Origin: Prostheceraeus crozeri
Lineage: Eukaryota > Platyhelminthes > Polycladida > Euryleptidae
Length of the DNA stretch: 64,000 nt
Assembly (NCBI GenBank): GCA_907163375.1
Contig: CAJQUW010007090.1
Span: forward strand, 405,638 to 469,637
Reading direction: 5' to 3'
Shown here: positions 44,901-57,900 of the stretch, one piece after another
How the letters are laid out: every line of letters starts with the position of its first letter
How positions within the stretch are numbered: the first letter of the stretch is position 1
The notes under the pieces: model-generated
Database searches by the model: none
Told to the model about the DNA's origin: nothing
What the model saw: only the letters and a program-made list of their open reading frames with translations
Translations under genes and position numbers: made by a program

Positions 44901-47331
44901 CATAATTGATTTTATCGGCCACTTTAGTGATTTCCATGATGACCCTAAAATGTTATCAAGCAAATCAACTCCTTTGAAATTGAAGTGTTAGTCATTCAGA
45001 TGGGTGACGATTCATCGGAGACCATTCCACTGATATTAACCAAATATTTTTTTATGAATTTGTCGGGATATGCTGTAGGAGTGCTTGTTTGACACCGGCA
45101 CAATGACAGTTTTGTAATAAGCTCTGATGCGTGATTACATGTTTTTATAGTGGTACAGTCAAGTTATTTTCATGCTTGTGTTATGTAAAATTTGTATAAT
45201 CACAATTAGCTCATAATTTCGGTCATATGTCCGTCACCATCCTCAGGCAAAAGGAGACAATAATTTTTGTCCACAGCATAGAACATTTACATGCATGTGT
45301 AATGTGTATATTTCAATGTCTTTTATAAATGAGTTCCACGCAATCACTTTTGTACTTTTTCTGTTGAAGGAATCCCCTTAAATTCGTCCAAGCGCATTTC
45401 CTGGTTATTTAACAATGAAACTTCCAGTAAGGCAAGAAGCTATATACCTTCTAATTCTTCCATCAATGCAAATAGGTAGATGAAATACTTCAATCACCTA
45501 AAACGACGTACACCTCCTCTTAAGAATATGTCAGCAACGTAATAAGTGCGGATACAACAGCCATGACAAAACTGTTCCCCAAACTTGCAAGTTTAGAGCC
45601 ATTGGTTTCCTTGGAGATTTATGAAATAAAGTTCTACGACAGATAATAGAAAGACAAGGTGAACACTGTTAGGAGATTCTCCGTTAATTGTGGTCAATCA
45701 TTAAGGTTGTGACATCGTGCGCGATCTAGCAGCTATTCAAACAATTTACGCCTTGAATTGTTTGCTCAAGAACTCCTATTTCATCATTAAGCAAGAAAAT
45801 GATTACGATATCCGATTAAAAAACATTTCAATATTGACCAGCTGAAGGAGCTAAGTGATACTGTAAACACAAGAGTGGAGTTGCGATGTCCAATAAACAA
45901 ATTGATTGCACTAAACTAATAAACCTTCCATCTGAATTGTAAATCAAGATTACTTGGATCACCACGTCAACATTAAGATGTGATTGATAGACCCATGTTA
46001 AGACACTAGGTCAAGAGATTTCATGAGAGCGCTCATTTCAAGAATATTGCGTACTGAGATTATAAAGACATTTCGGGCACCAGTCAATTAAAGGTCAACA
46101 ATTTTTATAAATCAAAACCTGCTTGCGACTAAATTTTCGATAGTACTTTTTCAAATTGTAGATGCACAATGGATCTATTGTGGGAATTGTGTGGGCAACC
46201 TCTGTGTATTTTTGTGACGTTGAAAGTGCTGCAGACCTGAGGACAAGAGTTTTCAGTGGCTCTCTTAACCGAGAGGTACATTTTCTAAGCTTGTCACGGA
46301 AAATTTTAATATTTCAGGTTGCTCATTGATTCTGACGTTAAAATAGAATTTCGTAAAAACTTTGCACCCATAGCTCAGTATACAATGGCACCTGACAAAT
46401 GAATCATATCTTTGCAGTAATATAATCAAAATAATTTTATAGATTTATATGAGCATAAAGAAGAAATGAAGAAAAATGTGAAATTTCTGTAGACGCTTGT
46501 ATTAATGAATGCGCAATATGCTCGTCAACATACATGTACAGCATGTGCAAAATACAATATCTGAATTTTTCACATGAAAACGCACAATTCACAACGTACA
46601 AATATTGTTGATTTTATACGCACACTATTTGTTCACAACGCACAATATTTGTTGATACATCATTGGTTCTGTGTTGTGATCATGTTGTTTCATAGCACTG
46701 TTATCATCAAATAGCACACGTTCAAGTCTCATTTAGCGAGAGGAGTTATAAGAAGGAAAGAGGGAATTCTTCATAAGAATAACTGAATTAGTAACATTCC
46801 TATTCGATCACAGACAGCATGTTTTCTTAATTAAGTACAGAAGATAGCTAAATACAAATTTGTATCTTCATCATGACATATTCATGTGATTCAATCTCAT
46901 GATCTGATTAGTGCATTAACAATCAGTCTAATCGTTAACCAATGCATATAATCTTTTGACGAGGATGTGAGAAGCCAAGAAGAATAAAAATGAACTGGCA
47001 ATAGTCAAAGTTCTGATCCAACGTCGCTCAGAAGATGAAAAGTAAGCAAAGAAGTGAATCACACCCTTTAATCGTGAATATTATAAAAATGGTGATCACG
47101 CAAAAATCAATAGCATTTATGCATTTGATATTTTTAATAAGCGACTGCGTGCTTTTATGGTTGTCGATTGTTATTCTTCTCTAGCTAGAACTCTTTGAAA
47201 AGAGCCTGTGAAATAGAAGTGTCATCTTGAAATTCAACACTACAACATGGACTATGGCAAGTGACAAGATCAGCAAGTATTTTTACACTGTATTATTTAG
47301 AAATTACAGACGGAATCGCTTTGGTACTTAC
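41995..47331. other. Presumed gene 1 intron, right part
   Basis: AT-rich DNA. A perfect donor-like GAG|GTAAGT on the minus strand near 44454 follows a hydrophobic open frame, but its phase does not fit the gene 1 exons. No recognisable element was seen. Confidence 0.4.
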
Positions 47332-47398
47332 CACGTTGTGTTTCAGCCATCTCAAAATTCTTTGACTGCAACTGCGATTCCAAATTGCTAAGCTTTTG
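47332..47398 (-). CDS. Gene 1 coiled-coil exon
   Basis: 67 nt with acceptor tgactttattttcag and donor CGTG|GTAAGT: 22 codons plus one base. The peptide QKLSNLESQLQSKNFEMAE is a canonical coiled coil with Leu at a/d-like positions. Its single trailing base pairs with the two leading bases of the exon at 35353, giving Ala. Upstream exons must lie at higher coordinates, perhaps beyond the satellite block or the window. Confidence 0.7.
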
Positions 47399-48167
47399 CT
47401 GAAAATAAAGTCATAGTTTGAATATCTCTGATGCTTCATATAATGCATTTAATTCAATCAGTTAACACGTGTCATTTTGCTTTAAATTATGCTACGTCGA
47501 AAACTTCTTTACGTGTTTGCGAACAAAATAACGACAGTTAACTCCGACTCCACATCCCTGGTAGGAAGCCACAGAAAGCTCGAGATTTTATAGCAAGTCT
47601 GGAAGAATGTTTTCATCAAAACGAAGTGTAATTTTGCTAAGCTGTATGATTTTTGGAATATTGTGTGCAACAATATATATTCTCACATAGAAGGACAATC
47701 AGACTATCCGAACATCCTTCCGAAAGCTTCTAGGAAACTTTATAAAGCTTGCACTTGTCTCTCTTTTTCCGAGGGGGAAAGTAGGCAATAGCGGTTTCCT
47801 GAAATAGCTTCTCCGGTCAGCAATTTAGACTGGGAGGAAAAAAGAATATCATAACACCGGTGTCAAGCGAATTTTTGGAATCAGTAACCCGGTTCTACCA
47901 CAGGCTTCATGCTATAGATTATAAATTGCATGAGGCTCTGTTCATCTCCTGATTTGTCTTAGAAGCTATCGAATTTCTTCATAGAAATAATTGTTTAGCT
48001 TAGCATTGCCCTGTTGCGAATCTGTAACAAAATTGGCATTTAATGCGAGAACGGCTTCACTTCTGTAGATTGAAATATTATATCGAAATCTTATTTTACA
48101 ATGTTTGATACAATCCTATCACACTTTTAGATACTGTGAAAATGTGTCGGCAGCATGCTGTCATCCA

Positions 48168-48330
48168 TAGAAATAAATTGTTTATCTGAAGTTGACTAGA
48201 ATGGAAATTAACTCAAGGTCGCAGCACAACCGGGGGAACTAAGATAGTTGGGGTGCTAAGTCGACAATAAGGGCTGAACCGTGCAAATAGAGGGTAGAGG
48301 TCCAGATTTTTGCTCAAATACAGATTAAGG
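48168..48330. repeat. Dispersed repeat related to the right-end fold-back
   Basis: The segments ctagaatggaaatta, actcaaggtcgc and gggtagagg...cagattttt recur at 63510-63545 (inverted) and 63776-63840. A second related segment lies at 49030-49110 and matches 63203-63275 in inverse orientation. Together they look like a diverged inverted copy of the element at the window's right end. Confidence 0.5.
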
Positions 48331-49152
48331 TATGAGTATTTTATCTTGATATGTATCTCTTTGGACACTTTTATATTTGACGCATAGTCATCAGCCAAAA
48401 ATGCTTGTTTTACATGGAGAATCCCTATCTAAGATATTAATTGTTTTAGTCTGCCGCAATTCACTGCTGCTACATTTGCAAGCGTCACTATGGTAACAAT
48501 AATCAGCGAAGTTTAATTTTAGTCAGCTGCAAAATATTTATCTGAAATGACACGTGCTCCAATATAATAAACAAGTTGAATGGTGAAATTGTACTTCAGA
48601 CTTAACGAAATTGATGACATAGATATAGTTTGGTGAACTTAATGTGTTTTAAGAACGACTTCAGCTGGTGTAATGCAAGCATACACCCACGGCATCGTTA
48701 TAATCGATTTTGAACAATTTGCGGTTATTTATGACATCGTGGAGATCGTCTCGGCATTTTTTAGTAAATATAGCATTTCGTTAAATAATGTATCGACAAC
48801 AATTGAAAGTAGGTCGCTCATTCAACTATTTCTACAAAGAGAAATGCATGTAGTGGCGGCTAAAATACATCGAAGGTCTTAATGAAAACTAATATAGTAC
48901 ACAAAATCCAAAAACTCATAAAAGAGGGTATTTTTGCGTTAAATAATTCATATACGACTCGCAAGTGGAGCGAGCGTACAAAATATGTCACATTTGGAGA
49001 GAGGTCGATTTTTCCGGCTGACTTTTAGGACAAAATTAATAGGTAATGGCTATTACACTGGCTGAGCTGGAACAATTTTAATCTGGCGACTGTTACACCG
49101 AATTAGCTAGCAAGACTGATTACCTAATAGATAAGTAGGACATGGAGATTAT

Positions 49153-49491
49153 CTACATTAAATAAAGCACTAAATTAAACTTTGTTGCATTAAGAGTTTC
49201 CGAATCACCGTAGGGAAATAAGTTTGCTTCGCTTAAGAAATCACTAAGTATCTCAGAAAACATCGAAGACGAAGATAAACCAAGCAAGGCTAAGCAAGAC
49301 AAGCAACGAGTCAAGACACATTCTGATGCAATTTTTTGTCTTATTGAATGATCTGCAGCCATGCTTGTAGCTAATAAACATGAGGCGTGTTGATAGATAT
49401 GGAAGACTTTTGTACAGGCTTTAATACCGGGTGTAATAGCCACTGCATAATAAAAAAGTTCACTGAATAAATCAGTCAATACCCAAAGCAT
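49153..49491 (-). CDS. Unrecognised 112-codon frame
   Basis: The longest frame outside the mobile elements and satellites. It begins MLWVLTDLFSELFYYAV and is rich in Leu, Ser and Cys. No family motif or splice context was found. It lies between the pieces of a dispersed repeat (49030-49110 and a gtgtaatagcca match near 49430), so it may be part of that element or fortuitous. Confidence 0.2.
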   Translation of the reverse strand: MLWVLTDLFSELFYYAVAITPGIKACTKVFHIYQHASCLLATSMAADHSIRQKIASECVLTRCLSCLALLGLSSSSMFSEILSDFLSEANLFPYGDSETLNATKFNLVLYLM

Positions 49492-49529
49492 TCAATTTAT
49501 AGATAATTTCGTTTAAAATGTTGGTACAT

Positions 49530-51290
49530 TCCTTCTTAGTGTCATTCTCTAGATCGCATCAAATGGGAACACCCAACGGACAAATCTGTCCTGAGAAACA
49601 TTTTATGCAATAAATACATGTTTTCACCAATTTTACAAAAATGATTATCACCATCATTACTTTACAGCACACCGACTGTCAAATTTGCCAATACTCATTT
49701 GTGTGGAGAAATATAAGACGTCAACTTCCATTAGTAGACTGAATGTTTCAATAAAGTAAGGTAAGTCAAACATAAGGTCTAAGTTTCGACAGTCTCTGTC
49801 AGCTTCAGGGTGCACGCAGTAATTTTTTACTGCGACTTGAAGTTGACAGAGACTGCGAGAAACGTTGGCTTTGTATATGAATGCATATTTTGCCTACCGT
49901 ACTTTATGAAAACGTTCGTCCTACTAAAAGAAGTTCACTTTTAATAATTTTTCCCCACAGATGACCATGAACCTCCTGTGTCAAGCAAAACGTTGTCAAT
50001 ACTGCTTCAATCACCACCAACCTAGCTCACTTCACGCATTCTAGGCAAGCCTTCACCAATATGACAAGAATATCTTAACAACATAACAACTGGTCTGTGT
50101 ACACTGACAGACAGAAATACCTCAATCACAATCAAACTTGTCCCACATCTTCTCAGTGTCATTCAGTAGAGCGTTTCAAAATACAGCCAGCGGAAAATGG
50201 GAACTCTGGGCAGAAAAGCGGTTCTACAAGTAAAAGTACTTGGTCGGATGGATGCATTTACGGCTACAGTTTCAGTTATGGACCTGTATCTGAAAAGGCA
50301 GCGCATCGACACCGAAGGCCCTGTCAATGCTGCCTCAATTCAAACCAAACGTGCCCCACATCTTCTCAGTGTCATTCACTAGATCACTTTAAAAAACAGT
50401 AGTCAACGGGCGACTCTGGGCCAAGAAATAATTCTCAAAGTATAAGTACTACTCGGATAGATGCATCTCCGGGTGCAGTTTCAGTTGTGGATCTGTATCT
50501 GAAAATGGCAGTGCAACGACACCGAAAACCTTGTCAATGCTGCCTCAATTCGAACCAAACTGGCATCAGCCAGGCATGGGAAGCACCTCGGGCAATCAAC
50601 GCACGCCTTCACCAATTCTGCAAAAATTGTATTTTTCCCACAATTCTTTACACTGTCAGTCAAATCGTTGATAGTATTGTCTCAACCACAACCAACTCAT
50701 TATCATTCTGCAGAGCACATCAAAAGACAACAGCGCAACTCAGGCCTGACATGCACTGCATGCTATCATCACACGTTTTCACCAATTTTACAAAACTATA
50801 ATTTTCAAGAACAACTTTACATCTACAGCGAATACTTTGCGAATTTGCCTCAATTGAAGCAAAACTTACCCCATACATTCACAATTTTATCTCCAGAGTA
50901 TCAAAACACAAGCGTTAACCGGCAAATCTGGCCGGAGAAAATTTCACGCAATCATCACACATTTTCACCATTTTTAGAAAAAATTGTTTTCGATCATATC
51001 TTCAAGCTGTTAGCCAAAAACTTTGTTAGCAGGCCTACTGCCTCAATCAATACCGGAGTTGCCCAAAACCTCAGTATCATTCTCCGTAGTGTTTCAAAAC
51101 ACAAGAGCAAAGGATAACTCTAGCTTGAGAACCACTTCTCCGAGATAAAGTACTTCGTCAAGTACAATGTATATCTATGCTCACAGCATCATTTCAATTG
51201 TGGATCTGCATCTGAAAATGGCAGTCACAGCGTTGGCCAAAACTTTGACGATCCTGCCTCAATCACAACTAAGCTTACCCACACAACTCC
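49530..51290 (-). repeat. Old diverged array of the ~200-bp satellite, inverted
   Basis: A degenerate repeat with a spacing of about 205 bases: tcaat...ccaa blocks at roughly 50121, 50331, 50539, 50846, 51030 and 51257. Read in reverse complement, the main satellite shows the same order of blocks: tcaatt..aaccaaa, a chCCACA..cttttCa stretch, a catt..cta block, caac.ggcgactctg, then cctgagaaaca and tgcaat. The shared order shows common descent, with orientation opposite to the main array. Old monomers flanking a young homogenised core are a known feature of satellite arrays. Confidence 0.6.
49741..49918. repeat. Palindrome with a hammerhead-like motif in each arm
   Basis: Arms of about 80-90 bases (49741-49822 and 49827-49918) are imperfect inverted repeats. 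The inner part pairs gcagtaa with ttactgc. The right arm carries CTTGAAG, then a stem with loop AGA, then GAAACGTT. The left arm read on the minus strand carries CTGAAGC, stem GACAG-AGA-CTGTC and GAAAC. This is the layout of a minimal hammerhead as found in Penelope-like elements, twice and in opposite orientation. CTGAAGC differs from CUGANGA at one base. It interrupts the old satellite. Confidence 0.45.
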
Positions 51291-51599
51291 TTGACTAATA
51301 GGCGACATGTAGCACTTGAATTCTGAGATTTCGAATTGAAATGAGCAATGAAAAAGATGATCAAGCAGTTTGGATCAAGTGAATATCCACAGATTCGTGT
51401 GAACATACATGTGCATTGATATGTAGTGACAACTCTCAGAGAAGTCTTCCTTTGTAGAGATATCCGCAGTTTAAATATTTGAGTGAATACTAATGAAGTT
51501 GTGTGGGATGACCGTCATGAACAGAGCTATCGATTCGGATTTTCTAGATATGATGGATTGATGTATGTTTCTTGCATTTCCCATAACTTTTCTATGTTT

Positions 51600-51930
51600 G
51601 ATCACAGTAATCAATGCCCGAGGCCTAGATTCACAAGCACGAGTAAGCCCGCCGGGGTCTAGATTCATGCGACCGAGCACGCACAAGTACACCCGCTCGA
51701 GGTCAGAATTCACACGACTGAGCGCATCCGATGTCTAAATTCATACGCCGGAGCACACAGAAGGTATACATTTGTGCCCCTGAACACGTCCGATGTCTGA
51801 AATCAGGTGTCCAAGGCAAGAATATAGACAACCAGAGTAGAGTGCGTGAGTGCATGAATTCAGACTACAGATGTTTTCGAGCGTCCAATTTTCGTCATCG
51901 GTCGCGCTCCGGTATATGAATGTAGACAAC
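51600..51930. repeat. Short GC-rich degenerate tandem repeats
   Basis: About 40-50-base degenerate units built around gtctagattcatgcgaccg and gagcac (for example ggtcagaattcacacgactg and gatgtctaaattcatacgcc). They lie between the old inverted satellite and the young array and are much richer in CpG than either. Confidence 0.5.
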
Positions 51931-54900
51931 GGGCGTGTTCCTCAGAATGATCATGAGAAGGTGTGGACCTACTTTGGTTGCAATTGAAGCATGAAACATC
52001 ATTTATGTTTTGCCGACGTTGTGAAGTTGTGTTGCAAAGAAAATGTCGTACAATTCGCATATTGCTAGAAACATTCAAGGATTTCATGAGTTGTTTCTCA
52101 GGTCATTGCTGTCTGTTGCTTGTTGCGTTGTAGCACCCTATGGAGTATTATCATGAAAAAAAAGGTGTGGACCGATTTTGATTGCAATTGAAGCGGAGTC
52201 GCTAATGTTTTTCTTGACAATGTGAAGTCATGTTGCGAAGAAAACGACTTGAAAATAATTCGAGAGATGATGGAACATTAAGATGATTGCATGAGTTGTT
52301 TCTCAGGTCATTGCTGTCCGTTGCTTGTTGCGTTGTAGCACCCTATCGAGTATTATCATGAAAAGGTGTGGACAGATTTTGGTTGCAATTGAAGCGGAGT
52401 CACTAATGTTTTTCTTGACAATGTGAAGTCATGTTGCGAAGAAAACGACTTGAAAATAATTCGAGAGATGATGGAACATTAAGATGATTGCACGAGTTGT
52501 TTCTCAGGTCAGAGTCGCCGGTTGGATGTTGCTTTGCAAAGTCGTTTAGAGAATGTTGATGTTGATACGAAGGTGTGGACAGATTGGTTGCAACTGAGCC
52601 AGAATCGTCAAGGTTTTTCTTGACGATGTGAAGTCATGTTGCGAAGAAACTGACATGAAATTCGAGAGGTGATGGAGAATTCCGATGATTGCATGAGTTG
52701 TTTCTCAGGTCATTGCTGTCCGTTGCTTGTTGCGTTGTAGCACCATATGGAGTATTATCATGAAAAGGTGTGGACAGATTTTGGTTGCAATTGAAGCGGA
52801 GTCACTAATGTTTTTCTTAACAATGTGAAGTCATGTTGCGAAGAAAATGACATGAAATTCGAGAGGTGATTGAACATTAAGATGATTGCATGAGTTGTTT
52901 CTCAGGTCATTGCTGTCCGTTGCTTGTTGCGTTGTAGCACCCTATCGAGTATTATCATGAAAAGGTGTGGACAGATTTTGGTTGCAATTGAAGCGGAGTC
53001 ACTAATGTTTTTCTTGACAATGTGAAGTCATGTTGCGAAGAAAACGACTTGAAAATAATTCGAGAGATGATGGAACATTAAGATGATTGCACGAGTTGTT
53101 TCTCAGGTCAGAGTCGCCGGTTGGATGTTGCTTTGCAAAGTCGTTTAGAGAATGTTGATGTTGATACGAAGGTGTGGACAGATTGGTTGCAACTGAGCCA
53201 GAATCGTCAAGGTTTTTCTTGACGATGTGAAGTCATGTTGCGAAGAAACTGACATGAAATTCGAGAGGTGATGGAGAATTCCGATGATTGCATGAGTTGT
53301 TTCTCAGGTCATTGCTGTCCGTTGCTTGTTGCGTTGTAGCACCATATGGAGTATTATCATGAAAAGGTGTGGACAGATTTTGGTTGCAATTGAAGCGGAG
53401 TCACTAATGTTTTTCTTAACAATGTGAAGTCATGTTGCGAAGAAAATGACATGAAATTCGAGAGGTGATTGAAAATTAAGATGATTGCATGAGTTGTTTC
53501 TCAGGTCATTGCTGTCCGTTGCTTGTTGCGTTGTAGCACCCTATCGAGTATTATCATGAAAAGGTGTGGACAGATTTTGGTTGCAATTGAAGCGGAGTCA
53601 CTAATGTTTTTCTTGACAATGTGAAGTCATGTTGCGAAGAAAACGACTTGAAAATAATTCGAGAGATGATGGAACATTAAGATGATTGCATGAGTTGTTT
53701 CTCAGGTCATTGCTGTCCGTTGCTTGTTGCGTTGTAGCACCCTATCGAGTATTATCATGAAAAGGTGTGGACAGATTTTGGTTGCAATTGAAGCGGAGTC
53801 ACTAATGTTTTTCTTGACGATGTGAAGTCATGTTGCGAAGAAACTGACATGAAATTCGAGAGGTGATGGAGAATTCCGATGATTGCATGAGTTGTTTCTC
53901 AGGTCAGGGTTACCGGTTGGATGTTGTTTTGCAAAGTTGTTTAGAGAATGGTGATAAGAGGGTATGAAAAGACTCTGGTTGCAATTGAAGCGGAGTCACT
54001 AATGTTTTTCTTGACAATGTGAAGTCATGTTGCGAAGAAAACGACTTGAAAATAATTCGAGAGATGATGGAACATTAAGATGATTGCATGAGTTGTTTCT
54101 CAGGTCATTGCTGTCCGTTGCTTGTTGCGTTGTAGCACCCTATCGAGTATTATCATGAAAAGGTGTGGACAGATTTTGGTTGCAATTGAAGCGGAGTCAC
54201 TAATGTTTTTCTTGACGATGTGAAGTCATGTTGCGAAGAAAACGACTTGAAAATAATTCGAGAGATGATGGAACATTAAGATGATTGCATGAGTTGTTTC
54301 TCAGGTCATTGCTGTCCGTTGCTTGTTGCGTTGTAGCACCCTATCGATTATTATCATGAAAAGGTGTGGACAGATTTTGGTTGCAATTGAAGCGGAGTCA
54401 CTAATGTTTTTCTTGACAATGTGAAGTCATGTTGCGAAGAAAACGACTTGAAAATAATTCGAGAGATGATGGAACATTAAGATGATTGCATGAGTTGTTT
54501 CTCAGGTCATTGCTGTCCGTTGCTTGTTGCGTTGTAGCACCTATAGTGTATTATCATGAAAAGGTGTGGACAGATTTTGGTTGCAATTGAAGCGGAGTCA
54601 CTAATGTTTTTCTTGACAATGTGAAGTCATGTTGCGAAGAAAACGACTTGAAAATAATTCGAGAGATGATGGAACATTAAGATGATTGCACGAGTTGTTT
54701 CTCAGGTCAGAGTCGCCGGTTGGATGTTGCTTTGCAAAGTCGTTTAGAGAATGTTGATGTTGATACGAAGGTGTGGACAGATTGGTTGCAACTGAGCCAG
54801 AATCGTCAAGGTTTTTCTTGACGATGTGAAGTCATGTTGCGAAGAAACTGACATGAAATTCGAGAGGTGATAGAGAATTCCGATGATTGCATGAGTTGTT

Positions 54901-57900
54901 TCTCAGGTCATTGCTGTCCGTTGCTTGTTGCGTTGTAGCACGATATGGAGTATTATCATGAAAAGGTGTGGACAGATTTTGGTTGCAATTGAAGCGGAGT
55001 CACTAATGTTTTTCTTAACAATGTGAAGTCATGTTGCGAAGAAAATGACATGAAATTCGAGAGGTGATTGAACATTAAGATGATTGCATGAGTTGTTTCT
55101 CAGGTCATTGCTGTCCGTTGCTTGTTGCGTTGTAGCACCCTATGGAGTATTATCGATGAAAAGGTGTGGACAGATTTTGGTTGCAATTGAAGCGGAGTCA
55201 CTAATGTTTTTCTTGACAATGTGAAGTCATGTTGCGAAGAAAACGACTTGAAAATAATTCGAGAGATGATGGAACATTAAGATGATTGCATGAGTTGTTT
55301 CTCAGGTCATTGCTGTCCGTTGCTTGTTGCGTTGTAGCACCCTATCGAGTATTATCATGAAAAGGTGTGGACAGATTTTGGTTGCAATTGAAGCGGAGTC
55401 ACTAATGTTTTTCTTGACGATGTGAAGTCATGTTGCGAAGAAAAGACTTGAAAATAATTCGAGAGATGATGGAACATTAAGATGATTGCATGAGTTGTTT
55501 CTCAGGTCAGGGTTACCGTTGGATGTTGTTTTGCAAAGTTGTTTAGAGAATGGTGATAAGAGGGTATGAAAAGACTCTGGTTGCAATTGAAGCGGAGTCA
55601 CTAATGTTTTTCTTGACAATGTGAAGTCATGTTGCGAAGAAAACGACTTGAAAATAATTCGAGAGATGATGGAACATTAAGATGATTGCATGAGTTGTTT
55701 CTCAGGTCATTGCTGTCCGTTGCTTGTTGCGTTGTAGCACCCTATCGAGTATTATCATGAAAAGGTGTGGACAGATTTTGGTTGCAATTGAAGCGGAGTC
55801 ACTAATGTTTTTCTTGACGATGTGAAGTCATGTTGCGAAGACGAAAAACGACTTGAAAATAATTCGAGAGATGATGGAACATTAAGATGATTGCATGAGT
55901 TGTTTCTCAGGTCATTGCTGTCCGTTGCTTGTTGCGTTGTAGCACCCTATCGAGTATTATCATGAAAAGGTGTGGACAGATTTTGGTTGCAATTGAAGCG
56001 GAGTCACTAATGTTTTTCTTGACAATGTGAAGTCATGTTGCGAAGAAAACGACTTGAAAATAATTCGAGAGATGATGGAACATTAAGATGATTGCATGAG
56101 TTGTTTCTCAGGTCATTGCTGTCCGTTGCTTGTTGCGTTGTAGCACCCTATCGAGTATTATCATGAAAAGGTGTGGACAGATTTTGGTTGCAATTGAAGC
56201 GGAGTCACTAATGTTTTTCTGACAATGTGAAGTCATGTTGCGAAGAAAACGACTTGAAAATAATTCGAGAGATGATGGAACATTAAGATGATTGCACGAG
56301 TTGTTTCTCAGGTCAGAGTCGCCGGTTGGATGTTGCTTTGCAAAGTCGTTTAGAGAATGTTGATGTTGATACGAAGGTGTGGACAGATTGGTTGCAACTG
56401 AGCCAGGAATCGTCAAGGTTTTTCTTGACGATGTGAAGTCATGTTGCGAAGAAACTGACATGAAATTCGAGAGGTGATAGAGAATTCCGATGATTGCATG
56501 AGTTGTTTCTCAGGTCATTGCTGTCCGTTGCTTGTTGCGTTGTAGCACGATATGGAGTATTATCATGAAAAGGTGTGGACAGATTTTGGTTGCAATTGAA
56601 GCGGAGTCACTAATGTTTTTCTTAACAATGTGAAGTCATGTTGCGAAGAAAATGACATGAAATTCGAGAGGTGATTGAACATTAAGATGATTGCATGAGT
56701 TGTTTCTCAGGTCATTGCTGTCCGTTGCTTGTTGCGTTGTAGCACCCTATCGAGTATTATCATGAAAAGGTTGTGGGACAGATTTTGGTTGCAATTGAAG
56801 CGGAGTCACTAATGTTTTTCTTGACAATGTGAAGTCATGTTGCGAAGAAAACGACTTGAAAATAATTCGAGAGATGATGGAACATTAAGATGATTGCATG
56901 AGTTGTTTCTCAGGTCATTGCTGTCCGTTGCTTGTTGCGTTGTAGCACCCTATCGTGTATTATCATGAAAAGGTGTGGTCAGATTTTGGTTGCAATTGAA
57001 GCGGAGTCACTAATGTTTTTCTTGACAATGTGAAGTCATGTTGCGAAGAAAACGACTTGAAAATAATTCGAGAGATGATGGAACATTAAGATGATTGCAT
57101 GAGTTGTTTCTCAGGTCAGGGTTACCGGTTGGATGTTGTTTTGCAAAGTTGTTTAGAGAATGGTGATAAGAGGGTATGAAAAGACTCTGGTTGCAATTGA
57201 AGCGGAGTCACTAATGTTTTTCTTGACAATGTGAAGTCATGTTGCGAAGAAAACGACTTGAAAATAATCGAGAGATGATGGAACATTAAGATGATTGCAT
57301 GAGTTGTTTCGCAGGTCATTGCTGTCCGTTGCTTGTTGCGTTGTAGCACCCTATCGAGTATTATCATGAAAAGGTGTGGACAGATTTTGGTTGCAATTGA
57401 AGCGGAGTCACTAATGTTTTTCATGACAATGTGAAGTCATGTTGCGAAGAAAACGACTTGAAAATAATTCGAGAGATGATGGAACATTAAGATGATTGCA
57501 CGAGTTGTTTCTCAGGTCAGAGTCGCCGGTTGGATGTTGCTTTGCAAAGTCGTTTAGAGAATGTTTGATTTTGATACGAAGGTGTGGACCGATTGGTTGC
57601 AACTGAGCCAGAATCGTCAAGGTTTTTCTTGACGATGTGAAGTCATGTTGCGAAGAAACTGACATGAAATTCGAGAGGTGATGGAGAATTCCGATGATTG
57701 CATGAGTTGTTTCTCAGGTCATTGCTGTCCGTTGCTTGTTGCGTTTGTAGCACCATATGGAGTATTATCATGAAAAGGTGTGGACAGGATTTTGGTTGCA
57801 ATTGAAGCGGAGTCACTAATGTTTTTCTTAACAATGTGAAGTCATGTTGCGAAGAAAATGACATGAAATTCGAGAGGTGATTGAAAATTAAGATGATTGC

